Source of the DNA: Candidatus Segetimicrobium genomatis
Lineage (GTDB): Bacteria > Sysuimicrobiota > Sysuimicrobiia > Sysuimicrobiales > Segetimicrobiaceae
Length of the DNA: 64,000 nt
Assembly: GCA_005882275.1 (NCBI GenBank)
Contig: VBAK01000114.1
Span: 1-64,000 of the forward strand
Reading direction: 5' to 3'
The translations under genes were made by a program, and so were the position numbers. The notes below the pieces were generated by a model. The model made no database searches. It saw only the letters and a program-made list of their open reading frames with translations, and was not told where the DNA came from. Each line of letters begins with the position of its first letter. Within the stretch, counting starts at the first letter, position 1. Shown here one piece after another: positions 44,509-53,500 of the stretch.

Positions 44509-45672
44509 ATGGTTCGGTCCGTCCGGATCCTGTGTGTCCTGCTGCTCTTTGCCGCGCTTTCCGTCTACGCAGGGGCCGCCGCCGCCGTCCGCGCGAGTCC
44601 GGGCGCGCGTTCCGGCATCGAGGGTGTTTCCGCCATGGCGTATGGCCGTCCGCCCGGGGCCTCCGTCAAGGCCTGGGTCACCGCCGCCGCGCTGGGGCGC
44701 GGGGTGAACTTCGGCAACATGCTGGAGGGCGTCAACGAAGGACAGTGGGATCCCTCGGGCGCCGTTCCCGTGCGGGACGAGTTCATCGACGTCACGGCCG
44801 CGGCGGGCTTCACCTCGGTGCGCCTGCCTGTGCGCTGGAGCAACCATGCGGCGGCGCGGGCCCCGTTCACGATCAACGACGACTTCTTTGAGCGCGTCGA
44901 ATCGATCGTCGACAAGCTACTCGCCAAAGGCCTCTACGTCGTGCTCGACATGCACCACTACCACCAACTCGACGGCGATCGACTCGACAGCGGGGAGTTC
45001 GCGGTCAGCGCCAGAGTCCTGGACACGCGCTTTGTCGGTCTCTGGCAGCAGATCGCCTGGCGCTTTCGCGACAAGAGCGACCATCTGCTCTTCGAGCTCT
45101 ACAACGAGCCCCACGGGCGGCTCACGCCTTCACGATGGAACGCCCTCGCGGCGCGGGCGCTCTCCGTGGTGCGGCAGAGCAATCCGACCCGCATCGTCGT
45201 CCTCGCTGGAGCCAACTATGACCTCTCTTCCCTGAGCCTCCCCAATGACGCCAACCTCATCGGCACGTTTCACGACTACTCTCCCCTCACCTTCACCCAT
45301 CAGGGCGCGGAGTGGGTATCGCCGCCCTGGCCCATCGGCGTGACCTGCTGCGACGACAGCCAGCGGGCGGCGGCCGTTGCGCCGATCGCGGCGGGCAAGG
45401 CCTGGTCGGACCAGTGGCACTATCCGGTCCTCCTGGGCGAGTTCGGGTCCTACCACTTTGGGGACATGAATTCGCGCGTCGCCTGGACGCGCTTCATGCG
45501 CGAGCAGGCGGAGAGCCGCAGCATCTCCTGGTGCTACTGGGAACTCGCCTGGGGCTTCGGCGCCTATGACCCCATCGGCGGCGGCTCGATCGGCGTCCCG
45601 GGCGACCCCCCGAGCGATCAGGGCGGTTACTGGCGCGAGCCGCTCAAGGAGGCCCTGCTGGGCAGCAGCTGA
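44509..45672 (+). CDS. Secreted glycoside hydrolase family 5 (cellulase-like)
   Basis: A 387-residue secreted glycosidase with a signal peptide (MVRSVRILCVLLLFAALSVYA). The GH5 barrel shows GRGVNFGNMLEG, VRLPVRWSNHA, VVLDMHHYHQLDG, the acid/base Glu in LFELYNEPHG, FHDYSPLTFTHQGAEW and the nucleophile Glu in VLLGEFGSYH. Substrate (cellulose, mannan or another beta-glucan) is unresolved. The ATG at 44509 has GGAGG upstream. It is closely related in DNA to the gene at 48242. Confidence 0.92.
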   Translation: MVRSVRILCVLLLFAALSVYAGAAAAVRASPGARSGIEGVSAMAYGRPPGASVKAWVTAAALGRGVNFGNMLEGVNEGQWDPSGAVPVRDEFIDVTAAAGFTSVRLPVRWSNHAAARAPFTINDDFFERVESIVDKLLAKGLYVVLDMHHYHQLDGDRLDSGEFAVSARVLDTRFVGLWQQIAWRFRDKSDHLLFELYNEPHGRLTPSRWNALAARALSVVRQSNPTRIVVLAGANYDLSSLSLPNDANLIGTFHDYSPLTFTHQGAEWVSPPWPIGVTCCDDSQRAAAVAPIAAGKAWSDQWHYPVLLGEFGSYHFGDMNSRVAWTRFMREQAESRSISWCYWELAWGFGAYDPIGGGSIGVPGDPPSDQGGYWREPLKEALLGSS

Positions 45673-45752
45673 CCGCTCGACTGCTTCGCGAGCACGGGCT
45701 GCCGGATCCACTGGCTCTTGCGCTTCCGCGGAAGGGCCGGGTCGCCGGGACG

Positions 45753-46448
45753 GTGCGGCCCCCTGCCTCGCTGCGCCGCAAGACCGCGCGGGTCGATCGG
45801 ATTCTGGAGGCCCGCTACGGCGGTCCGCGGCGCCGGTTGAGGCTGGACCCGCTCTCGACGCTCATCCTCACCGTCCTCTCGCAGCACACCAGCGACACCA
45901 ACAGCCAGCGGGCGTTCGAGCGGCTGCGGCGGCGCTTCCCGGCCTGGGAGCGTCTGCGCGACGCGCGGGTGGAGGCGGTGATCGACGCGATACGTCCCGC
46001 CGGCCTGAGCAGGCTCAAGGCGCCGCGCATCCAGCGCCTCCTGACGCGCATCACCGCCGAGCGGGGCCGGCTCTCGCTGGATTTTCTCCGGCGGTGGCCG
46101 GTCGATCGCGCGAAGGCCTGGCTTCGGACCCTCGACGGGGTGGGCCCCAAGACGGCGGCGATCGTGCTCATCTTCGGCCTCGGGAAGGCGGCGTTCCCGG
46201 TCGACACCCACGTCTACCGGGTCGGGAGGCGCATCGGGATCATCCCCGAGGGACTGTCCGTGGAGAAGGCGCACGGGTGGGTCGAGGCGCTGGTTCGGCC
46301 CGCCCGCTACGGGCCGTTCCACCTGCTGCTGATCCGCCACGGGCGGGAGATCTGCAAAGCGGTCCGGCCGCGCTGTGTTGTCTGCCCGGTGCGCGGCCAG
46401 TGTGATTTTTTTCGCCGCGCCGCACGATATGGCGCGGCAACGAGATGA
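45753..46448 (+). CDS. Endonuclease III-like DNA glycosylase with Fe-S cluster
   Basis: A 231-residue helix-hairpin-helix glycosylase. The HhH carries the catalytic Lys in TLDGVGPKTAAIVLIF and the Asp in FPVDTHVYRVGR. The C-terminal cysteines C-x6-C-x2-C-x5-C (CKAVRPRCVVCPVRGQC) form the [4Fe-4S] cluster of Nth/MutY. It removes damaged bases, probably oxidised pyrimidines. It starts with GTG, 80 bases after GH5. Nth is more likely than MutY because the adenine-recognition domain is absent. Confidence 0.9.
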   Translation: MRPPASLRRKTARVDRILEARYGGPRRRLRLDPLSTLILTVLSQHTSDTNSQRAFERLRRRFPAWERLRDARVEAVIDAIRPAGLSRLKAPRIQRLLTRITAERGRLSLDFLRRWPVDRAKAWLRTLDGVGPKTAAIVLIFGLGKAAFPVDTHVYRVGRRIGIIPEGLSVEKAHGWVEALVRPARYGPFHLLLIRHGREICKAVRPRCVVCPVRGQCDFFRRAARYGAATR

Positions 46449-46467
46449 AGGGAGGCGACGCAGCGTC

Positions 46468-46833
46468 ATGGCGAAGAGCGGCAGGGACACCCCCGGAGGT
46501 GTGGGAAGCGGCGGCGGGATGAACTGTTACGCGCTGATCTACTATGTGGTCGACGACTTTGTCGCCCGCCGGGCGCCCCACCGGGAGGAACACCTCCGGC
46601 TCGTCAGGGAAGCGCACGGCCGCGGGGAGCTGCTCCTGGCCGGGGCCTTGGGGGATCCCCCGGATCGGGCGCTGCTCGTGTTTCGCGCGCCGGACGCCTC
46701 GATCGCCAACACCTTCGCGCAGCGCGATCCTTACGTGGTCAGGGGCGTGGTGACACGGTGGGAGGTGCAGCCCTGGGCGGTTGTCGTCGGCCACGAACCG
46801 CCCGGCAGGACCCCGATCGGCGGTGTCCGGTGA
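46468..46833 (+). CDS. YciI-like protein
   Basis: A protein of 104-121 residues with the YciI fold: MNCYALIYYVVDDFVARR, HLRLVREAHGRGELLLAGAL and RDPYVVRGVVTRWEVQPW. YciI proteins are small dimers with a His-Asp pair, of poorly known function. The ATG at 46468 follows GGGAGG; the ATG at 46519 gives the exact family N-terminus and may be the true start. It overlaps the next gene by four bases. Confidence 0.82.
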   Translation: MAKSGRDTPGGVGSGGGMNCYALIYYVVDDFVARRAPHREEHLRLVREAHGRGELLLAGALGDPPDRALLVFRAPDASIANTFAQRDPYVVRGVVTRWEVQPWAVVVGHEPPGRTPIGGVR

Positions 46834-47150
46834 TCGCCCGTTTCTGGTCGGCGCGCGCCACCCCCGCCGGGGCCCGAGCCTACGCCGACCACCTGAGGAC
46901 CCGCGTCCTGCCGGCGGTCAGCAAGGTGGATGGGTACGCGGGCGCCGTGCTGCTCGCGCGGGACGTCTCCGCCGCGGTCGAGATCCTCGTCATTACCTGG
47001 TGGCAGTCGCTCGATGCGATACGGCGATTCGCCGGTCCCGACCCGGAGGATGCCGTCGTCGCCGATGACGCCGCCGCTCTGCTGACGACCTTTGACCGGC
47101 GGGTGCGCCATTACGAACTCGTCGTCACGGACGAGGCCGGGAGCCCCTAA
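46830..47150 (+). CDS. Small ABM-like dimeric alpha/beta-barrel protein
   Basis: A 106-residue protein resembling antibiotic-biosynthesis-monooxygenase (ABM) and related dimeric barrels: VIARFWSARATPAGARAYADHL, GYAGAVLLARDVSAAVEILVITWWQSLDAI. The GTG overlaps the YciI stop (GTGA). Its stop overlaps the stop of the convergent isomerase gene by two bases. The reaction is unknown. Confidence 0.72.
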   Translation: MIARFWSARATPAGARAYADHLRTRVLPAVSKVDGYAGAVLLARDVSAAVEILVITWWQSLDAIRRFAGPDPEDAVVADDAAALLTTFDRRVRHYELVVTDEAGSP

Positions 47151-47983
47151 CCGGGACCCGGTTCGACGAGCCGGTGGTAGACGGTCACGGCGTCGTCGAC
47201 CAGGCGCTGGACGGCTTCAGGGGTCCGGGGATCGGGCGGCCCCAATTCCATCATGAACGGTCCGCCGTAGCCGATGCGTCGCAGGCAGGCCAGGAACGGC
47301 GCCCACGCGATTCCGCCTTTCGATGGAAGCCAATGGCGGTCCCCCTTGCCGTCGTTGTCGTGGGCGTGGATCGTGGCCAGGCGCGGTCCCAGGCGGCAGG
47401 CCGCCTCCGCCGCCTGGCCGGCGATCCACCCGTGCCCGGTATCCCAACACGCCTCGAGCCCGACGAGGCCGTACTCACCCTCCAAGCGGAGGAAATCCTC
47501 GGGAGAGACAAAGCGCGCCCCCCCGCGCGGCTGGTTCTCGATCACGAACCGGAGGCCGAGCCGCGCGGCGCCGTCGAGCAGGACGCGCAGGCCGTCGGCG
47601 TAAAGCCGCCGCCGCGCGTCGGCCTGCGCCGGTGAGTCGCCGGTGTGCGGCCGCGCCGCATCGCACACAAAGATCCGGGCGCCGAGTGCCGCGGAGGCGC
47701 GCATGGCCTCCTCCAGCACCGCGCGGGACCGCCGCCGCAGGTCGGCGTCGGACGAGGCCAGGTCGACCGCCTCGCCCGAGGGACTATGGCACGACCAGAG
47801 CCGAATGTGGCAGCGCTCGAGCGCCCGCCGTGTGGCGTCAATGAGCGCCGCGTCGCTGAAATCGAACTCTTCCGGCATATACCCGTGGATCTCGACCCAC
47901 GGGACGCCGGCGGCGCCGAAGACCGCCAGCCCCTCAGGCAGCGCCCCCGGGCCGAGAAGGCTGGTCGACAGTCCTAACTCCAT
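47147..47983 (-). CDS. Sugar-phosphate isomerase/epimerase-like TIM barrel
   Basis: A 278-residue xylose-isomerase-like barrel (AP endonuclease 2 superfamily). Metal-site motifs include VPWVEIHGYMPEE, VIENQPRGGA, EACWDTGHGWIAG, ATIHAHDNDGKGDRHWLPSKG and PFMMELG. The family holds inosose, hydroxypyruvate and tagatose isomerases; the substrate is unknown. The ATG at 47983 gives the conserved N-terminus MELGLSTSLLGPG. It separates the two GH5 genes and runs opposite to them. Confidence 0.85.
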   Translation of the reverse strand: MELGLSTSLLGPGALPEGLAVFGAAGVPWVEIHGYMPEEFDFSDAALIDATRRALERCHIRLWSCHSPSGEAVDLASSDADLRRRSRAVLEEAMRASAALGARIFVCDAARPHTGDSPAQADARRRLYADGLRVLLDGAARLGLRFVIENQPRGGARFVSPEDFLRLEGEYGLVGLEACWDTGHGWIAGQAAEAACRLGPRLATIHAHDNDGKGDRHWLPSKGGIAWAPFLACLRRIGYGGPFMMELGPPDPRTPEAVQRLVDDAVTVYHRLVEPGPG

Positions 47984-48047
47984 CTGCCCGCTCCCGGACT
48001 CTTCCCGTCCCGCCGTCCCGCGGCGGACCCTCGATGTGCGATTACTA

Positions 48048-48192
48048 TTGACGGGCGTCAATCCTGAACGGTATAACTATAACCGAAGGGGTACGCTCCA
48101 AGCGAGTAGACACGTCCAACGCAGCCAGTGTATCAGCCCGCCTTTGACCGCGTAGCTTCTGCTTCTATTGTTTGGACTTCTGTTTGGACTTC
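48048..48192 (+). promoter_or_regulatory. Promoter and repeats upstream of the second GH5 gene
   Basis: TTGACG (48048-48053) and TATAAC (48072-48077) are 18 bases apart. The -35 hexamer is one arm of an inverted repeat TTGACG-GG-CGTCAA (48048-48061), a possible operator. Further down, TGTTTGGACTTC is repeated twice in tandem (48169-48192), about 50 bases before the start codon. Confidence 0.55.
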
Positions 48193-48241
48193 CGGCTGAG
48201 CGTTCCAGCGTTGGCAGTGAGGCGATCCGCAGAGGGGGGGA

Positions 48242-50551
48242 ATGACGGTGGGACTAGTCGCCCGGACCCTGTTGGCGCTGACGCTCATCGGTGTGATTTC
48301 GGTGTATGGCGGGGGCGCGTTTGCGGCCGGCGTGAGCCCGAGCGCGAGCCCCGGCATCGAGGCCTTTCCCCCCATGGCCGGTACCAGCCCGCCCGGGGGG
48401 TCCGGCGCGGCCTGGGCCACGGCCGCGGCGATGGGCCGCGGCGTGAACTTCGGCAACATGCTGGAGGGAACCCAAGAAGGCGTGTGGGTGCCCTGGGGCG
48501 CCCTGCCCGTGCGGGACGAGTTTATCGACGTCACGGCCGCGGCAGGCTTCGCCACGGTGCGGTTGCCGGTGCGCTGGAGCAACCATGCGGCGGCGGCGAC
48601 GCCGTTCACGATCGACCCGGCGTTCTTCACGCGGGTCGAATCGATTATCGACAAGCTGCTCGCCAAGGGCCTCTACGTCGTGCTCGACATGCACCACTAC
48701 CACCAGCTCGACGGCGACCCGCTCGACTCGGGCGAGTTCGCGGTCGACAACGCCGTCCTGGACGTTCGCTTTCTCAGTCTCTGGCAGCAGATCGCCGGGC
48801 GCTTCAGCGGGAAGAGCAACCGACTGCTCTTCGATCTCTACAACGAACCCCACGGCCGGCTCAATGCGTCAAAGTGGAACGACCTCGCGGCGCGGGCGCT
48901 GAACGCAGTCCGGCGGAGCAATCCGACCCGCATCGTCGTCATCGGCGCCGCGGACTTCGACCTCTCCTCCCTGAGCGTGCCCAATGACGCGAATCTGATC
49001 GTGACGTTCCACAATTACTCTCCCCTCTCTTTCACCCATCAAGGCGCGGAGTGGGTGTCGCCGATGCTGCCCACGGGCGTGTCCTGCTGCAACTCCAGCC
49101 AGCAGGCGGCGGCCCTGGCGCCGATCAACCAGGCCAAAGCCTGGTCGGACGCCCGGCACTACCCTGTGTTCCTTGGGGAGTTCGGCGCCTACCACAAGGC
49201 GGACATGGCCTCGCGCGTCAACTGGACGCGGTTCGTGCGCGATCAATCGGAAAGCCGCGGCATCCCCTGGTGCTACTGGGAACTCGCCTGGGGGTTCGGC
49301 GTCTACGACCCGGACGCCCACGCCTGGCGGGCTCCGCTCAAGGACGCCTTGCTCGGCAGCGGTCAAACGCAGCACATCGCCTTGGTCCAGCAGGCGGCGA
49401 ATTCGGGCGCGAACATCACGGCCCTGACCGTGACGCTGCCGCAGGTCCCGCAGGCCGGGGACGTGCTGGTCGTCGCCAACGTCTCCAACAACAACCAGGT
49501 GGACGTGTCGGGGGGCGGGGTGTCGAGTTGGAACTACATCTGGTCGCAGGTGCGCGAGAATACGGTGATCGTGTACGGCATCGTCGACAGCAGCCCATCG
49601 GCGGCGCTGACGATGCGGTTGATCGGCGCGCCCTCTCCGGGGGACCTCAGTTCGATCGTCTCGGAATGGTCCGGGCTGTCGGGGACGCTGGACGGCTTGG
49701 ATACGGCGACCGGGCCGGCGAGCCCGATCGCGACGGCGGCCATGGCCACGGCCAACGGGAACGACCTCCTCATCTCCGTGGGGGGCGACACCGGCGGCAT
49801 GCTTCCGGGCTGGTGGACGGCATTCAGCGCGGCTGCGCAGCAACCGCATGCGAAGATCGAGGCCGCGTACCAGGTCGTCTCCGCCGCGGGGAGGTACGCC
49901 AACACGTGGTCGGACACCGGGTCGACGGGGTGGGACGCCGCCATCGCCGCGCTTCCGGGGAACGGCATCGCCCTGGTGCAGCAGGCGGCGAACTCGGGCG
50001 CGGGCCTCACGGCCCTGACCGTGACGCTTCCGCAGGTCCCGCGGGCCGGGGACGTGCTGATCGTCACGAACGTCTCTAACAACCGGCAGGTGAGCGTGTC
50101 CGGGGGCGGGGTGTCGAGTTGGAACTACATCTGGTCGCAGGCGCGCGAGAACACGGTGATCGTGTACGGCACCGTCGGCGGCAGCCCATCGGCGGCGCTG
50201 ACGATGCGGTTGATCGGCGCGCCCTCTCCGGGGGACCTCAGTTCGATCGTCTCGGAATGGTCCGGGCTGTCGGGGACGCTGGACGGCTCGGGGACGGCGA
50301 CCGGGCCGGCGAGCCCGATCGCGACGGCGGCCGTGAGCACGGCCAACGCAAACGACCTCCTCATCTCCGTGGGGGGCGACACCGGCGGCATGCTTCCGGG
50401 CTGGTGGACGGCGTTCACCGCGCCGGCGCAGCCGCCGCACGCGAAGATCGAGGCCGCGTACCAGGTCGTCTCCGCCGCGGGGAGGTACGCCAACACGTGG
50501 TCGGACACCGGGTCGATCGGGTGGGAGGCGGTGATCGGCGCCCTCCGGTGA
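48242..50551 (+). CDS. Secreted GH5 glycosidase with two tandem C-terminal domains
   Basis: A 769-residue secreted protein. After a signal peptide, residues about 45-375 form a GH5 domain very like that at 44509 (acid/base Glu in LYNEPHG, nucleophile in FLGEFGAYH). Then come two nearly identical 197-residue domains starting ALVQQAANSGA, each predicted all-beta with conserved SGGGVSSWNYIWSQ, EWSGLSG and NTWSDTGS. I did not match the domain to a named binding module; similar beta-sandwich units occur in other secreted proteins. The ATG follows AGAGGGGGG. Confidence 0.9.
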   Translation: MTVGLVARTLLALTLIGVISVYGGGAFAAGVSPSASPGIEAFPPMAGTSPPGGSGAAWATAAAMGRGVNFGNMLEGTQEGVWVPWGALPVRDEFIDVTAAAGFATVRLPVRWSNHAAAATPFTIDPAFFTRVESIIDKLLAKGLYVVLDMHHYHQLDGDPLDSGEFAVDNAVLDVRFLSLWQQIAGRFSGKSNRLLFDLYNEPHGRLNASKWNDLAARALNAVRRSNPTRIVVIGAADFDLSSLSVPNDANLIVTFHNYSPLSFTHQGAEWVSPMLPTGVSCCNSSQQAAALAPINQAKAWSDARHYPVFLGEFGAYHKADMASRVNWTRFVRDQSESRGIPWCYWELAWGFGVYDPDAHAWRAPLKDALLGSGQTQHIALVQQAANSGANITALTVTLPQVPQAGDVLVVANVSNNNQVDVSGGGVSSWNYIWSQVRENTVIVYGIVDSSPSAALTMRLIGAPSPGDLSSIVSEWSGLSGTLDGLDTATGPASPIATAAMATANGNDLLISVGGDTGGMLPGWWTAFSAAAQQPHAKIEAAYQVVSAAGRYANTWSDTGSTGWDAAIAALPGNGIALVQQAANSGAGLTALTVTLPQVPRAGDVLIVTNVSNNRQVSVSGGGVSSWNYIWSQARENTVIVYGTVGGSPSAALTMRLIGAPSPGDLSSIVSEWSGLSGTLDGSGTATGPASPIATAAVSTANANDLLISVGGDTGGMLPGWWTAFTAPAQPPHAKIEAAYQVVSAAGRYANTWSDTGSIGWEAVIGALR
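49376..50548 (+). repeat. Tandem 591-bp duplication coding two beta-domains
   Basis: The unit at 49376-49966 is repeated at 49967-50548 in the same frame. Long stretches are identical in DNA (for example the parts around 49590-49670 and 50190-50270), pointing to a recent duplication or continuing gene conversion. Confidence 0.88.
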
Positions 50552-50581
50552 CGCGGCGGCGCGCTGCCGCGCTCGACGCGC

Positions 50582-53500
50582 CTACCGCTGCTTGGCCAGG
50601 TTCTCGAAGCGGCTGAATTCCTTGTGGAAGAAGAGGTCGATCGTCCCGATCGGACCGTTGCGGTGCTTGGCGATGATGATCTCGCAGACGTTTTCCTTGT
50701 TCTCCCGCTGCGCCTTCTCGACATCGTAGTAGTCCTCGCGGTAGAGGAAGATCACGAGGTCCGCCACTTGCTCGATTTCGCCACTGTTGTGGACGATCAG
50801 CCCGTTGGCCACGAAGTTGTGCGTTTGTGGCATGACGAGATCATAGACTGGGGTTGTCCCCGCAGGCGTGATGCTGACCACTCGATCCCATAACAGGTCG
50901 TTTGAGGCCATCTGCATGATGTGCTTTGCCTTCAGGCGCTCTGCGAGGGCAATAGCTGTTGGGCGGTCGAGCGTCTTGCCTGTTTGGAGCCGGAACCCAA
51001 GCTGCCGCCAACTCAACCCGGCTGCATCCTTCAATGCCCACAATTCGGTGGTGACTGAGTACGGAAGTCTATCAATCCATGGCTTCGCCCGTCGGCCTCC
51101 TCGGACAGCGCGTGGTGTGCCGCGATCCGGTGGTAGCTCTGCTAAGCAGGCATCGGCGAGCACACCCTTTCGACCCTCGATGCCGATCTCTCGGCAGAAC
51201 ACTTCTAAGTGTCGAGAATTTTCAACACATACTCTGTAGATCGGGACCGTTCCCTTCTTGCTTCGATAGCCGGAGCTCATCTGCGCAACGACTCCGAAAC
51301 GAAGAAGAAGGTCGCGGACATCCTCTGCGAGCCCCAGAGATACCGTATCATAATGGAGAGACCACACGATTTGATTGTTCCGGCTGTATTTCCGTCTGGT
51401 CAGGCAGCCGTCGGTCGAGAAGAGCGCCCGCAACAGTGCTCGCAGGCCGCCGCGATCGGCCTCGTAAAACACCTGCTCCGGGATCCGCTTATCATACGAT
51501 GACTGCCCCTCAACACCGAGATCCCGTAGCCATTCGCGCAGAGGGTTACCGTGAGGCCGCCCGTAGGCCCGACTGTTCTTCGGATTCGTCGGGTACACGG
51601 CCACAAAGTCCACATCTGCCGTGCCATTCGCCTGACCACGACGGGAGACAATATTGAACTCATGCTCAGCAATTGCAATGCAGTCCTCGTATGTGAGAGC
51701 GTCCGCACTGATGAAAGAGATACTTCGATGCCGCTTGTAACTTCCGTCACCGATCAGATAACCCAGGAGGCGCAGGCGATCGTTGTTAAGCATAGCCGGT
51801 TTTGGATTGAAGACGGGCAGCGAACGGGCACCTGCTACAAGCGCCCCCGGGCCAAGCTCGCCGACCTTTTTCCAACCGGTCGGGGTCAGCACCGGATGAT
51901 TCGCTGTGGCCCGAAGTCTCCGCCCCGTGGTTGTGCGGACCTCAAAGACTGCGTTTTCGCCCTTTTCGATGAGAGCGGAGGGGCGTACGGGCACCAATTG
52001 ACCGGCTCGGTTAAGCGAAAGGAGGCGCGGCAATCGCGGAGCATTGGCAAGCTCGGCGATTGAGTATCGGCGACCGGTATCTGCGTCCCATACTGAGGTT
52101 TCGCCGGCCACGCACTCCCGGAGATGGCTCAGCATCGGCCGCTTCGATCCCAGGGCCTCCACGGCCCGGCTCAGCTGCGAGATGGCGATGATGGGGATGT
52201 CGAGCTCCTTGGCCAGGGATTTGATGCCCCGGGCGATCTCGCTGAGTTCCTGGGTGCGGTTCTCGGCGCGCTTGTAGGACTGGATCATCTGCATGTAATC
52301 GATGACGATCAGCCCCAGGCCGTGTTCCGCCTTGAGCTTGCGGGCCTTGGCGCGCATCTCCATCACCGACAGGGTCGCCGAGTCGTCGATGAAGATCGGG
52401 GCTTCGCTCAGGCTGCCCATCGCCCGCGCCAGTTTTCGCCAGTCCTCGTCCGCGAGGAACCCGGTGCGCAGCTTGGTGTTGTCCACGCGCGCTTCGGAGC
52501 AGAGAATCCGTTGAACGAGCTGCTCCTTGCTCGTCTCGAGGCTGAACACGGCGACCGGAAGCTTGTTGGTGAGCGCGGCGTGCTGCGCGATATTGGTGCA
52601 GAGGGTGGTATTGTGCACGCAGATGTCGTTGGCCACGAAGTTGTGCGTGTTAGGGATCGTGAGATCGTAGACCTGCTTCGACCCCACCGGCTCGATCGAG
52701 ACGATCTCGTCCCAGTACACGTCGCTCGACGCGAGGCGCCCCAGAGGTTCCTCCCGCACGGCTGGCGCAAGGGCGTCGGGGTTGGGTTTCCGTCCGCCGG
52801 CCGCGACAACGGGAAGGAGCTCCTTCACCCATCTTGCCCTGCCGGGGATCCCGATGCGCTGCGCGAAGGTCAGCGTAGACGCAGGATCGGTGAGCTGGAC
52901 CTCCCACGCGCCGCGAGATGTTTGCCGCAGCCCGGCGATGATCCCGAAGCGAAGCAGCAGGTGCTGGATCTGCCGGGCCAACCGCTCGCTCACCGTCCCA
53001 TAGCCGATCTGCGCCAACCTGGACGCGGGCGTGACGACCGCCCACCCGGCCGCCGCAAACAGGCGATGCAAGAACAGGGCCACCTGTTCGCGGGGGGTCG
53101 TGAACACGGCTGGAGGAATGGGTTCGAGCGATCCGTCCCCGACGGCGTTGGCAATCCGCGTGATCTCGCATTCGCGAAGCGGTCGGGTCCCGAAGGCCTC
53201 GACCTTCCGCGGGACCGCGACCCGATCCCCTGTCCGCAGCGCGGCCAGGGGAAGCCAGCCGTCGATTGTGAGGAAGGGATGGACGGCGGTGCATTCGACC
53301 GCCCGCCCGAGCCGCGTGGTGACGCGGAACACCGGCTTGATTCCATCGTCAACGAATGTCGATGGCTCAGTCCATCTGAGCGTCCAGTCGCTTCCCAGCG
53401 TCAAGAGGCGGCCCTGCCGCCGCTGATAGATCTCCTCGATGGTGGCGAGGCGGCCGTCCTCGAGGAGGATCTCTGAATCGGCGCTGAGGCACTTCCCCAC

